Assembly: GCA_900169235.1 (NCBI GenBank)
Contig: FWCC01000046.1
Coordinates: forward strand, 1 to 64,000
Reading direction: 5' to 3'
DNA from: Zarea fungicola
Taxonomy: Eukaryota; Ascomycota; Sordariomycetes; Hypocreales; Cordycipitaceae
DNA length: 64,000 nucleotides
The position numbers and the translations under genes were made by a program. The notes beneath the pieces were generated by a model. The model was not told the origin of the DNA, searched no databases, and was given only the letters and a program-made list of their open reading frames with translations. Numbering within the stretch: position 1 is the stretch's first letter; the number at the start of each line of letters is the position of its first letter. This document shows, piece after piece, positions 23,453 through 36,400 of this stretch.

Positions 23453-24740
23453 GACCAGGCGAGGTCTGCCGCCTTGAAACAGCAACATGGCTATTCGTGA
23501 CGAAAAGTTTCAGCAAATATTAGCCGTTTTGTTGGGGCAATGTTAGCAACTTCCGATTTCGTGTTGTTTACTGCAGTCAATTAGTGATGTGTCAGAGTAC
23601 CTCGACGGTATGAACCTACGGGATTTGACATCTCGAGGCAAGTACTTGTTGAACCCTTAAAAACAGTTGGGAAACCAATTTAAATAGAATACGCGTTCCT
23701 CTACCAACCAAAGTATGAGAGTAAATGCAAAGTTGGTGGCGCACTGCCAGCTGCTATGGTCTTCGATGCACAATGGGCTGTGGCATTCCCCTATTTTTGA
23801 CGCGGCAGCCGCCTTTCCTACGTGACTTTTCAAGCTCTAAGCGTTTTAGATAGCTGATTGAGACTTGTCTAAGTGACCGAAACGATGACTTTGTTTCAAA
23901 AATGGCTTGAGTCGACTTCTTATTAAGGCGATACCGACGCGTAAGGAATCCAGACAGTCAGCTGCGGCTTCGTACGGGCAGCTTGAAGCGTGATAGATGA
24001 AATATATAAGCAGTGTATAAGATCGAGCTAAAAGATCACCTCGTTGCAGAACGTACTCCGCGGAGAATCTGAATTATACCTAGATCACGAGGAGAGGGCC
24101 GTACATGCCAGAAAACGCCAGAGAGTGGAGGCACAAAGGACGGCCGATCCGAAGAAATTAGCGAAAACAGCAAAAACACGCAGCGAGAGCGCGAGGACAT
24201 TGAAGCAACCACCGATCCTTCTTGATTAAAGATAAGCAGTAGATTTGCATCTCCACTGAACAAGACGTTATGGCATGCTAGAAAAGAACAGCAGGAACTA
24301 GGGAGCTGGGCTGTAGGTATCCAGAAACTCAAAAGAGTTTATGAAGTGAGACGTTTGAATAGACTAGAACGTATTGAGTATATGAGACTAGCGATAAAAC
24401 GTTTCGTTAAAATTCTTACGATTGACATCGCTACCAACTGGCACAGCTGTGAATGCTGACACCCCTTTGCCAGGAACCTCACGTCGAGTCTCGAAGAAAG
24501 ACCAAATCAGGACTTTACAGGTACTAGATACGTCACTTTGTGCGTTTTGAACCGGAGATCCTCTTCCAGAATTAGAGCTTCACAGTCAAGAACAATGACA
24601 CAAAAGACTTGTCTTTGGTTTTGGTTCGTAACTGGCATACAACTTCAGCGCAACGTAATTCCTCCAACATTTGATTTATCATACCGTCTTTCCTTGTTAT
24701 TAAATTCACTTGGTCTCTGTCTCCGATTCAATTTGATCAC

Positions 24741-24759
24741 GTTCCGACGCGGTCGGAAC
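24741..24759. repeat. Perfect hairpin, 8-bp stem GTTCCGAC, 3-nt loop
   Basis: GTTCCGAC at 24741-24748 and GTCGGAAC at 24752-24759 are separated by GCG. The lack of a following T run argues against a terminator, which would in any case be a bacterial feature. Confidence 0.75.
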
Positions 24760-25679
24760 CCCTGAGTACGTTCCGCGGAAAGCAAACCATGAATCTCAGT
24801 CGTTATATAGTCCGTCGACGGATTGTGGCCTGGAAGAGTCTACTTCCCCACCGAATTTGCTTCCGATGACATCCTGTAGACTTAAGGAATTGATCAAATG
24901 ACATTTGCAATTCAGCCCACTCGAGTCAGTTTTCAGGGTCAGAGCTGGGACCGACTAGGAGACGTTTCAAAAAACGAACAGACCGTTGTGGGCGCTCGGT
25001 TCACGCACTCCTTTTCTTCTCCATGTCTTAATTACGGAAGGGATTACGATGTATCATTCAACGGATTGACTGCCGTAAAATGTAGTTGATTTAAATATTT
25101 CTTCTAAGTTACAGGGGTATAATTGATCCCATCTTATATACCAGTTCCAACCAATTAGCAAATTGAGAAAGGGGAGACTGTCTAAATTTCAACTCGCATA
25201 GAAACATAGAAGGAAGACCGATCAATCATGATCAAGTCCAAGCGCAAAACGAAGTAACAAGAATAGGGCTAGGACACCAGAAGACCCGGCCTTGCCATGA
25301 TAGATGCCGGGTAGGAGAAAAGTTGAAGAAGAAAAGGTCGTATCTCATAAAGTAGAGTGAGCCAAGGTGCAGTTCTGCAGCCAATAGCTAGAGTGATACC
25401 ACACGTCAGCGTCTCGTCTCTGACAGGTGAGTGTGTGGCCGTTTTGATGGCTGTTGACGGTGACCCAGCCATGTAGTTCAGACTACACAGGCAGTGCAAA
25501 TCCGAAGCCACGCGGCAAATGTTCTGGTTAGAGCATGTAGAGGTTGCCACAGCCCAAGTAGATAAGCAAATCAAGTCGCTAGCTTTTAGGTATAATATGT
25601 ACATGGGCTTTTGGCGGTCGCCGTGTCATGGTGGCGCTCTTGTGCCGGTGGGAGGCTGTTCCAACGGCGGACGCACTTA

Positions 25680-26201
25680 TTAGGCCTGGCAGTTGTCCCA
25701 GTAGCGTGCGCGTGCAGCCACGGCCTTCCTGTCGCCGACAAAGCGGTGTTGGAAGTAGTTGAAGACGGAGAACTCCTCGCGGGTCATGATATAGTCATTA
25801 GGCTGCGCCTGGACCTTGGCCCATATGTGTGAGATGGCCTGATCGAGAAGCTTGCGCACTTTGAGGTCTGATGCGCCGGCGGGGCTCTCGCGAGCAATCT
25901 CTAGGGCTTGCGACACTTCTGACATTGAGGGCACTGAGGAGGAGGGTGCAGCCTTGAGAGAGAAAGCAGGGCTGTTGCTGGGAACACCGGCCAGGAGAGA
26001 ATCGGGGTCGGGCAGACGGTGTGGCATGTCGACGTTGGCACTGCTGCAGTCAACGGAGGAAGCCAGGGCGGCAGGGATGTTGCTGTTTGAGTGGAAGGAA
26101 ATGTAGTGAGGTTGGGGGCAGTAGATGTGAGTCTGCTTGGCTTCCGAAGGCGAGATGGACAACATGGCCTGAGATTGAATATGGGAGGGAAGCGAGGGCA
26201 T
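25680..26201 (-). CDS. Small conserved-looking protein of unknown function
   Basis: Open frame of 173 aa. The C-terminal 80 residues look like a compact helical domain: KVRKLLDQAISHIWAKVQAQ, YIMTREEFSVFNYFQHRF, AARARYWDN. The Tyr/Phe/Trp-rich ending and the TREEF/FNYF pattern give the impression of a conserved domain, but I cannot name the family. Residues 1-92 are Ser/Pro-rich and low complexity. An alternative start at 25925 (MSEVSQALEI) would give an 81-aa protein covering just the ordered part; the long model may include leader sequence. There is no signal peptide or membrane segment. Confidence 0.6.
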   Translation of the reverse strand: MPSLPSHIQSQAMLSISPSEAKQTHIYCPQPHYISFHSNSNIPAALASSVDCSSANVDMPHRLPDPDSLLAGVPSNSPAFSLKAAPSSSVPSMSEVSQALEIARESPAGASDLKVRKLLDQAISHIWAKVQAQPNDYIMTREEFSVFNYFQHRFVGDRKAVAARARYWDNCQA

Positions 26202-29200
26202 GTAGTGTAATATATGTATGCAGCTTGGGGAAGCCTGCAGAGGCTGAGAGTCTGAGTGAAATGAGGGAGTGTCTGTAGTGTCCCAGGGGGTGGGGTGTAG
26301 GGGTGTAGATAAAGCGGATGGTGAACTTGTAATTAGAGGAGCTGTGCCAGGTACTCGATTGTATCCTCACTGTATAGCGCGATGGGATGGCTGAGAGTCG
26401 TGGGGCGTCTAGCTGTGGAGGGGGAGAAGTTGTTGACTTAATAAGAGCTCTTCAACGAGTGGTTTATACTTTCACACTGTCGCCAAAACTGAGAGGAGGT
26501 CGCTCCGTAGTTCGTTCTGAGTTGTCCTTGATCAAACTTGTATTAGGCGCTGGCCAATGCACATTAAAACCAAGGTGATGGTGGTGGGGGTGCAACCCTT
26601 GGTTTGTCGGTGTCTCTGCCCGAACGCGTTGACTAGAGTGGTATTTGGTGGCGGTTGCTTCGCTGGCAAGTCTGGGATGGTTTGGTGGAAAGTATCTTGC
26701 TAGCCTTCTTTTGGACCTTTTGTCTGAAAATCCGGCTCAAGTGGAAATGGAAAGGGGATCAACTAGGGCGGTGGCGTGTGCGGCCGTGGCTGCACAATGT
26801 GATACAAGATGGGCCACGGTGTAACGGCGTGATGTTGTCCAAGAGTTTCACGGGACAATAACTCTGCGGCTTGCTGCAGTTTAGCACCGGCTGGAATTGT
26901 TTCGTTTGGTGGCAAGGGTGGTTGACGCGCAGGCGGTTTACTGAGTGCAAGCTCGGTTCGAACAAAAGACACAAAGGCTGAGAGATGATGATAATAAACA
27001 AAGCCGAGACGGAAGTAGCTCGAATAATAAGCCGAATGTGTGCGAATGGTGATGAAAGCTCATGAACCGCCAGGAACATGGACCAAGGGGTTGCAGGCGC
27101 ATCAATAATATATATACAAATGTAACGCTATCCATTATTTAGGTTTTTGTATCACCATAATAAGCCGACGGTCCCGCATGACGCAAACCACGTTTGTTTC
27201 CAAAATTAAAAAGTCTATTGCCCAAAATTAAAAATTGCCGATGGTGTCAACAGGAAAGTCTAACGGCGGACCAAAACCAGCCAGCGGACTGGGGCTGGTG
27301 GCGACGCTGGGGCAATGTTAAAAAAAAAAAAAAAAAAGGGCACCCAGACAGCAAATACACTTTAAGTTTCGCGGTCTTTCGCCAAATGGGAAGTGAACTG
27401 ACTAGGTGTCGCACACAAAGGTAAAGCATCAGCGAATGAGAGATCTGCATTCTAGGTCGCCCACTGGCGCAGAGAGTTTACGCCGTCTAACCTGTCACTT
27501 GACTCCAGGCTCTATTTCGCTGACAAAGAGGCTTCAGAAAGCTAATCAGAGCCGTGAAACTGTGTAGCAGAGTTTGTTACAGGACACCTGAAATGGAACA
27601 GGTATGAGCGGAACGTCCGGCGTCAGGGAAAGCTGTGGACTTCCTAATTACTCGATCCCTTGCGGATATTCGTCTTGTATAACAAGCAAGCCCTGGTCCA
27701 CCTCAGTCTCATGCTTATCATTACATGACAGGCTGCGGTTCTGGGGCTGAATGTATTTTTCGTAGAGAAACGACGTCTTACTGGGACGCAGGCTGGGCAG
27801 CACCTAGCGCTAGTAACTTCGGGGCAACAAACCGTGACTACAGAGCAAGAAACACAAAAGGAAGAAAAGAAAAAAAAATCATTGCCAACTGTTGTCTAAG
27901 TCTTGGCTCTTACAGTCTCGTGCGGCGACCTTCCAGGAGAACATGGTGGAGTCGAAAAACAACCACCAGTTCTATACTTGTTGCAAGGCCTATATGAGGA
28001 TGCGGAAGAAGCCAATTGAGAACGCATGTTAACCGTATTGGCTTCACCCAACAGCACATTGAGCCTCTGTGTGGCAAAGAACGAGTTAACTAGGTTTGTA
28101 GCGATTCGGGCATTGCTCTTTTTTTTTTTTTTTTGGGAGAATTAGCCTTTGTACTGCACATTCTCCTTCAAAGCAAGCCACTTTTAAAGCCACGTCGTTA
28201 TCGACGGACAGTTATATGCTCAATAGCTTTGCCTATATCGGCAACACTGATTAATTCCAACAGGTGCGGGAAAATAATACTGCTAAAAGAAACAGTTTGG
28301 TAACCTCTAAATAGTTCTGTCGCCTTTCAGTGCGGCATAGTCAAGTACGGCCGTGCAATCTTGGAAGCATATAGCGACGACGGAATACTAGTGAAGCAGA
28401 ATTGGAATTTGCACCGTAGCAGCCGTTTCTGCTTACATGAGGACATATTGATACTGTGCTCGGGTATCCCACGTGGTAGATTTTTTTTGTGCCCTGAGAT
28501 GTAGAAGACCTACGTTGCTTCCATTCTTCACCCAAAACGGGCATCCCCAATATTCAGAGTTTCGCAGGTGCGCTAGGCAGTCCACCCCAACGCGACAGAA
28601 CGCGACTGGTTGAGGGTCCTCCGCCGAAGAGGGACATTGTCCAGCGACTAAGTCTGAATCGAGGCTAGGAACGTCTGCTCAAAACCTTCTATAACTCTTC
28701 CATTTTACAGCGGCAAGCCGCTGTAGCTAACGTAGGGCTCTTGCCGGCTTGTACCTGGCCGCTACTCAGCCTAAGGCGAAGTCAGACCAATCCAACTTTC
28801 TTCCCCTGAAGGGCGCCTGAACCCACCACCTGTCTCCATCTCTCAGTACTCAAAGGCCCAGATCATCCGTATCCATGCTTCTTTCGTCGGACAGTGACTC
28901 GGACAATGGGGGTTCGGTGGCTGCTCGTTGATGGGGCACTGCTCACACACTGCACCAGCAAGCCCGAATTGGTTCGGGCCATGTCCCTCAAAGAGTTAAT
29001 GAGCGACGTTTTGCAAGTTGTTTTATAAGCTGTTGTTGTTTGATGCTCATCTTCTTCGTCAATCATTTTCCACGGCAGTTGAGGAAGCGCCATGACTCTT
29101 GTATATCAGGCGTACAGCGCAAGTGACACCACAGTCTGTCTATATCCATCGGCACCTGGAGGCGATCTTAATCAACTCCGGAATCGTTTCAAGACTGCTG

Positions 29201-32200
29201 ATGGCGTATTTTTCGCTCTCAACCCAGTCTTCGGCACTCCTCGTCAAGGTTACATGGCCATAAAACTCTCCGGAGCTGGCTACGTAGCCTATAAAGTGTA
29301 CATCAATGTACATATACCACATTGGCAAAAAGTGTCCATTGCAAGTGGATGGCTGCACTCCAATCTTCTCGAGGTCTGTAACCATTGTGTACTTGCCGTT
29401 GACCCCCCGCCCTTCTGCTTGCGTTTTGACCCTCCGTGGTCTACCTTCAGCCACCAGTCTCCAAATCGGCAGCCATATGTCTCGCAGGCGACCCAGGAGC
29501 TTGGTTCACGCCAACGGCCGCCCTACCATGACAGGTAGTTAATCATGGGGTGCCATTTGGCATTCCCCTCTTTTAGGTACGGCGTGTATCTGCGCTGGAT
29601 CCGTTATAATACACAGGCGTTGCCAGTTCAATTGGTACTTTAAGGTTTGCGCTTGGCCGCTTTCGCTTAAAAGGAAGGAAGCCACGGAACAGATTTTGTT
29701 GCCCTGTCCAAGTGTTGGTCCGTTCACCAAGCTACTTGGCTATAATAATATTCAATAAATAGGTTCAGTACAAAGTTTCACAGAGAGCGGGTTGGGTGGT
29801 CATATGCCGACTCATCAATAATCTGCGAGCGTGTTGCCGGGTAGCTGCAACTGCCTTGCATATGATACGATCTTGTTCTTTCGCTCATGTCCACTGCCAG
29901 TCGCCGAAATTACGGTGGACCACAGGTAGGTAATAGTTTGCAAGGATGGCAACAGCCTCGACTGGGTAGCTACTGCTCTGACCTGGTATCCGTTACCCGT
30001 TTTTTGTTACTTGACTCTTACCCCAGGGGTTCCGCGTCTATGAACCCGTCAGATGGTGAGGGGCAGTGACATTCACAACCCGCCTGCGATCACTGGCCCA
30101 GAGGCAACGAAGATGAATCGGCCTTGGCATCATTTACGTAGTTAGCTTGAGAGATTCGAACTAAACAAAATAATTACCACCAATAAAGTGGCAGCATGTA
30201 AAAAAAAGCACCGTGCTTCGGCCACGCTGGCATGGCGCCGCCACTCACTGACGTGCGCCACTCACATAACAACAGTAACGGGGTTGGCTGTCGTCATATT
30301 CAACAACGTAGATTCGTGCCTTGTACCGCTGCATCTTGCGAAGCCCCTGGCCGAGCTTTGGTTTCCATAACTTGTGTAGCCAAGTAGCAAATTGTTTGCT
30401 TTTTGTCTAGTTCACTGGCTCACGCCTCGCCTTGACCTCCCCGGAATGCCCTACTTCCGGTGTAATTGCAGATCTGCATAAAAAGCTACAAGATTACTTG
30501 AATACTTACTTAAAATGTACCTCTTAGCGCACGATACCTAACGTGGTACTTAGCCAGGAAACAGCGTCCATTCGTAACTTTTGTTTACTAATTAGTTTTC
30601 TTGTACATACTCCGTACATGTTACATTTGCGAGCATTTTCAACCCACGTATTCGGCTTTAATATTGTCTTCCGTAATCTGCTGAGTAGTTGGTTGAAGAC
30701 AAGACACCTCACTTGTAGACAGGACCTTGGTGGCATTTACCAGTAACTAGCCAACCCCCCCGACAAACTACAATCCACTGTCTTTGTCTCCTCTCAACAA
30801 AAACACATTTGGATCCTAGCTCAGTAGCTTTCCCGCTCCTCAGTTTTGGACCTCTTTCTTCTCCGGTCTTCCGCTGAGTTCCTAACTGCTAACACCGCCT
30901 TTTCTCAGGAGTACATCCTTCGCTCATACTTTGCTGGAGTGTAAAACCCACTATTTCCTTGTCCATGCAGAGCCCCTGTAAACTTTAATGACTAGCGCAC
31001 TATATTCTGGGGACTGTGCCTCACATCGTCAAATTATGGTCTGTGGTAATTACGTTCATTTACACCGCGTATTTCTGCATGCTTGGCTGTGGTCGAGGTT
31101 TCCAAAGCAGCATGGAAAGCCTGTGAGATGGTGGTGTTCCAGAGAGAGGTTTGAGTTCACGGCCTGAGCAGAGCAAAACTTCTGGCCATATTCTTGATAG
31201 GGAATTTCGGTGGACAGAACAGTAGCGGCGGGGAGTAAGACCGACTAACTGAGCAGTCGTCTGTTGTAGCTCTGCCGCACAGAGCCTTCGGGGTCTCAGC
31301 CAACAACGGATTGCCTGGACCAGAAGCCACAGTGCGGCGTTTTGTGCCAACAGGAATATGTACAGACACAGTAACTGCTTGTCCTTTCTTATGGAAGCAG
31401 TTGCCTGCCACTTCGGCTCCGTAAAACCTTGCTATCAGCCCTGAGCCAATCTGTAAATGGCTCGTTGATTAGCATAACTCTAACGACGCTGCATGCCAAC
31501 ATCAAGCAATTATCGCGCACACAAATTGTCAATACACAGACAGCGAACCATGTTCAACGATCAAAGAATTTATGCCACATTGATGCCCAACATATTCAAG
31601 CCACTAATAATAAATGTCAGCGTTAAAGAATGGAAGCTCTCACCCCACCATGGACAGAGTGCATAATTAATTAGGTGGTGCTGAGGCTGAACTATATACT
31701 GGTAGTAAATAATCATAGTTGCCAACGTACATCCAAGAACAAGCCATGCCCTGGCTTCTTGGAAGAAGACAAGGCCGCCTGTTATTGGCACGATTTCGTA
31801 CCTCATTCTGTTGCATGAGCGCAAGCAGTTATTCCTCCCAGACCGGACCCCGGAAACTGTAGGCTTTCCTCAAGGGTGGAGAGGCTTGATGCAGTTTAGC
31901 CATTCTATCTGACCCGCTGAATTGGGACTGGCACAGTTTTTGCTTTTCGAAAAAAAAAAAAAACCCCTTTTCATCATCGGATGAAGTCCGTTCACCAGTT
32001 TCAGTAATCTGTGTCTTTAGGTCAGCAAGTGGCCATTCTAGCGTCGCTAAGGTGGCAAGCGGTATGGAGTCACAAATAAGCAATTGATTCGAAGGGCTGT
32101 ATGGGTAAAACTCAGCCGGCTTAGAAAGTTGCGATGGACAGAACGACCTGTGTACGTCGTAATTCCGTTCTATGGGGCAGGGTTGATTAACTCGCTCCAG

Positions 32201-35200
32201 TACGAATCACGTATCGGCAGAAGATGCTAGCCGAGATATGTTACAAAGGGCAAAAGAGTTCGTCGTAGTATTCATGTTTGGTAACAGAAGAGCAAGGGCC
32301 CCGAGTAACGCCCCAGCCTACTGGTATGCATTTTGATATGGCTGGGCAAATGTACCCAGTATTGCACAGAGGGAGGGTTCCGCGGGAAATTGCCGATTGG
32401 CTCACGGGCACGCACGGGGAAAGTGAATATTATTAAAACCGACTCCATCCAGTTACAGAAGAAGAGACTATTACCAAGACGGCATTATGCCCGGATTCCC
32501 AACCGAACCTGAAAGGGTCATTTATTAAGGAAGTCTGGGTAGAAGCCAATAATTCAGAAACCCTTTGCCCAATTTTCACATGGTACCGCTTCTAGAATCA
32601 ATTGGACCCGCGGCATTGCAATTGGTATAATAGCCCCATCCGTTGGTTGTGTTCCTGCGTGTACGTCTCGGCTCTTGCCCATTGATTACTCCCAGCTTAC
32701 TGGTTGGGCTATATGGTCTCACTGATGAACTGGAGCGGTGTCAGAACACCGCAAGCGCATCTGGAAGAATTGCGGCGCACTAACTAACTTCACACCTCTC
32801 GCCCCCAAATCCTCGGGACCAGGCCAGCAGGCTCGGCGTGTTGTGTAGCCCAGCGTCAGGCACCGAAAACCAAAAGCGAAACCACGACTGGGCAAACTGG
32901 CTAGTGTCTCCGCAGGGTTTGCTGTGTCCCAGCCCCAAGCAAATGACCCATGCAAGTGGCCCACAAGGTTCAAACTCTATTTCTTTGTACGTGGCAAGTA
33001 CTCGTTACGAGCGGCGTTAGACACAAGGCGAAACATGGTCAAACTTTCATTCTTTTACTCGGTCGGTCAAGTATCGCCCGCCGCCCGTTTCCACAGAGGC
33101 GGGAAGGATTACTATTCAGGAAATTTATCCCGTTGCGTAGCTAATAAGAGGGCTATCCACAGCATGCGAGTAGGTACAGACCGGATGACGACTTCATACT
33201 TGAAAAATATCACCAACAACTCTTGTAGCCAGTGCAAAAACGGCAGTAGATAATCCGTCGCTGACTAGTAACTGTTAGCTGGGATTTTACCGACCCGAAG
33301 ACTCGGTTACATGCTTTGGATCATTTTTAAACCGACATTTAGTTATTTATTAGCGTTCTTGTTAGACGAGAGTCTCGTTGCCAACCAAACCAATGGAGAC
33401 CGTTATTACGAAACACTTTCTCTTTATACTTTAAAGCTACATTTGCGTCACACCCTCCCGGCTCCAAGGCGCCACTCATTTTAGGCTATGGGGTGCGCAT
33501 GTCGTCTGTCTTTACTCACTAGAGTCACGATGACGTGTTTAAGCTTCAGTTTGCTTTTTTTGTGCGTCCGTCCGCTCAATGTTGTTCAAAGTTTCTGGGT
33601 GACAAAGAGACAAACCGGAGATATCACGCCCAACTATCCATTAACTGCTTTTACGTACCGAATTGGAATTAAATTGGCGTCTTATTGGTCATTTTATTGC
33701 CCCTCCGGCACCGACGAAAGGAATGTCTCAGGTAGCTTGTTCGAGCATTCCCTAACTGGACTGTCTTTCATTGCCCAACATCCGACGGATGGCTCGGCAA
33801 CAACTTATCCCCCGTGATGCCGATGTACAAAGTAAGGACACACCAATTGAGCATAAGGGTAATCATTTTACAGCGGAGTGGCCTGAAACTTGTCTTCTCT
33901 CATTCTTACATGTACACCGTAGATCGCCCACAAGGAGTATGCGCAAAGTGTAACGGTAGATCTGAGGTGTCCATGTATGCAAATTTACCTTTGCTACGTG
34001 GCACCGGGAATAAGATTCGTTAGAAAACAATCATTGAGGTCAATGTGGGAGTTTCCTTATTGAAATCTAATAAGTGTCTCTCAGAAGTTGTTTCATGTAA
34101 GCCAATGTGCGGGCATCTCGTTCTGCCTCAAGCTCTAGGCGACTACAACTCTACAGCAGGCCAAGTGCAATTTTCCAAGATTTTTATCTTCATCAGTCTT
34201 GGCTTGAATTATTAAAAAAAAAAGGAAAGAAAGAAAGAAAAAAAGTTAATGACGGGGTCGGCAGAGCCAAGCCCAGGCATCCCTATCCATCACTTCAACC
34301 ACTCTACTTTGTGTGTGCCACTAAGAAGTCTGCACTGAGGCAACCGAGAAAATCGCCAAACTTTATATCACGACACACTCACTCAGCCGGGAAAGCTTAA
34401 ACGACGCGTTTTTCTCGTGTTCAACATTTTTTACACTGTCACCGGACTTTGTCGGAATGCTTGTCGAAGATAAGAAGCTAGTAAAAGTATAACACTAGGA
34501 TGAGTGAGAGTTTGACAAACGAGTAGCCGCCTTACTGAATGCCTGAATGTAAATGGGTGGGCATTGAAAGCTTGTTGTCAACATTGTGACGTTCTGGAAA
34601 CTCTACGCGCCTAGTACCGACGGAATACTTCGCTTGGCAAAAAGCATAACTTCCATAAAATCACAATATCTTTGCAGAATTTCCAATCGACCAAACATGA
34701 ATAATTAGCCTCCCAACTCGGCGGGGTACGAGGAGCCGATGCAACCGTTACAACGGCCGCGTGTTGGGCCACTGTATCTGCGGCCAGGTTTACAGTTCTT
34801 TTGAGCTAGGCAGCTTCAAGCTAAAGTGAAAAAATAAATTGATAAAAATAAGAATATGTGGCCGGAGCCCATTCATTCCCTGGTGCTCAGGCTTCTGGCA
34901 TTGGCAGAATACGGCTACAGCTTTAGGCAGTGACTAGGTACGCATCATTATCCACCAGTATACACGTCGTTCCACTGCCCGTCATTGGCAAGCACTGCAC
35001 GCCACATTTGGGCGTTGTCCCAGTCTGGATACTGGCGCTCCGTTGTGTGTATACGAGAACTCTCGACTGAAGTAGTGATTTACAGTTTGCCCTCCCGCCC
35101 AGAGCGACCAATGACGGTAAGTAGTTTCGGGGCCTTTTGAAGGGAGTTTGATGTCTGCCATTAAGGTGGCTTGTCAATAAGCGTTGGGTCGAACCAGTAC

Positions 35201-36400
35201 CGAGATGCATATTGAACGTCGTTCAATTGGTAGAGCTGGGCCGGGCGCTGTGAACAATGCAGATCTGCATGAATTGATAACTACTCTACGGCCTGGGCTA
35301 ACCCCAACCATTCCCCAGCCGATACCAATCTTGCTCTGTTTCGGCCCCTCGCGCTGTTTCTTTCGTTCCTTCCCAGCTTCGGCCATGTTTTGTCATCTCA
35401 TCGCCTCCGTCATCTGCGCATCTTCCTGCATGGAGTAGGCCTGGATATAAAGCACATGATTCTCATCCATCCAGCAACGAAAGTCGCGAACAACTAACAC
35501 CCATAGCAATTGTAAGAGAAGCTGGCCAGATTCTTTTTTTTAGTTTGCATAGCCACATGAACCAGCGGTGTGCAAAGAGAGACCCCCAAAAGCCCAAGGC
35601 CTTCGACTTTGGGAAGCGGCGCCCCCCCTGCAGCGTTGATGAACCTTAAATCCTCCCACTCTCGCAGCACATGCGTTTATTTACCTTTTCCTCCCAAGCT
35701 GTGATGCACACAAAGCAAAACTAGCAAGCCACATTGTCATCCACTGGCCCCTGTTAATTTCTCTCCGCATAAACTAGTAGCCGCTCGTTCCAGCACCGCA
35801 GGCCGCGTCTCGTCTGCATAGACACACAACTACGTTTGGGTGGTATCCATGCATTGAGACGATGTAGGTTTGTGCTTTTCCAGCTCGTACAAGAAATTCT
35901 TTTACAAGATTACAAAATAGTGGCGCTGAGTCTATCCTGGTCTAAATCCACCCTCCCTTCTCAAACACTGTATTGTACAAAGATAATCAACCCCTTTGCT
36001 CCAAAAAGTCAAGTCTATTTGACAGCCCGCTCCCTTGTGCCTCTTTTGAGGCAGTAATTATCCGTCAGCCTGGCGTCAGGCTTTTCATGTCTATCCGCCC
36101 TTCTAATCCAAATACATCTTACACGGTCATCTTTCCCCTTTTTTTCAGGCCCCCTTTCTTATCCAACTTTGAGCAGTGCCCACCCTGTAAACTCTATTCA
36201 GTCATTCTCAGGGCGCCTAAAGGCTTGACTCGCAGCCGGGCCGCAGCGGCGGAAGACATTCCGACGCCGTGACTCCGTTTATACAACACTGGGCAAGCAA
36301 GCATGACTCTTTTTGCCCTGTCGCCGTCGTTAACCCACCACAATTTGTCTGTGCAGAGTGCCAAACTGTTGAAAACGGCTATGTGACTCGACAAGGCTGC
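26202..36400. other. Ten-kilobase gene-poor block
   Basis: I find no convincing protein-coding gene, tRNA or intact mobile element in this stretch. Frames are short, unordered and often open on both strands. It is not uniformly AT-rich, so heavy RIP decay is not obvious by eye. It contains A/T homopolymers (A18 at 27320-27337, T16 at 28119-28134, A13 at 31951-31963). The first kilobase presumably includes the leader and promoter of the gene at 25680-26201, and the last few hundred bases the 3' side of the DUF1279 gene. Confidence 0.5.

Larger units (their letters stand above)
23410..25679. other. Gene-free region with possible degenerate transposon
   Basis: No intact gene. It contains inverted GTTCCGACC/GGTCGGAAC sequences at 23448 and 24751, a perfect 8-bp stem hairpin at 24741-24759, and a short basic frame at 24044-24229. 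See findings. The rest shows only short unsupported frames. Confidence 0.5.

Noticed and set aside
24044..24229. Short Lys/Arg-rich frame that could be a transposase end
   Set aside because: Only 61 codons with no DDE or helix-turn-helix motif; kept only as weak support for the possible element.
29092..29538. 148-codon open frame in the gene-poor block
   Set aside because: No signal, membrane or domain features; a frame of similar length is open on the opposite strand.
33488..33817. Possible small secreted protein in the gene-poor block
   Set aside because: A hydrophobic stretch lies near residue 18-30, but the composition is random-like, the frame has no good start context and no Cys pattern.
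35223..35240. tRNA D-arm-like sequence (CAATTGGTAGAGC)
   Set aside because: No matching anticodon or T arm follows within tRNA distance.
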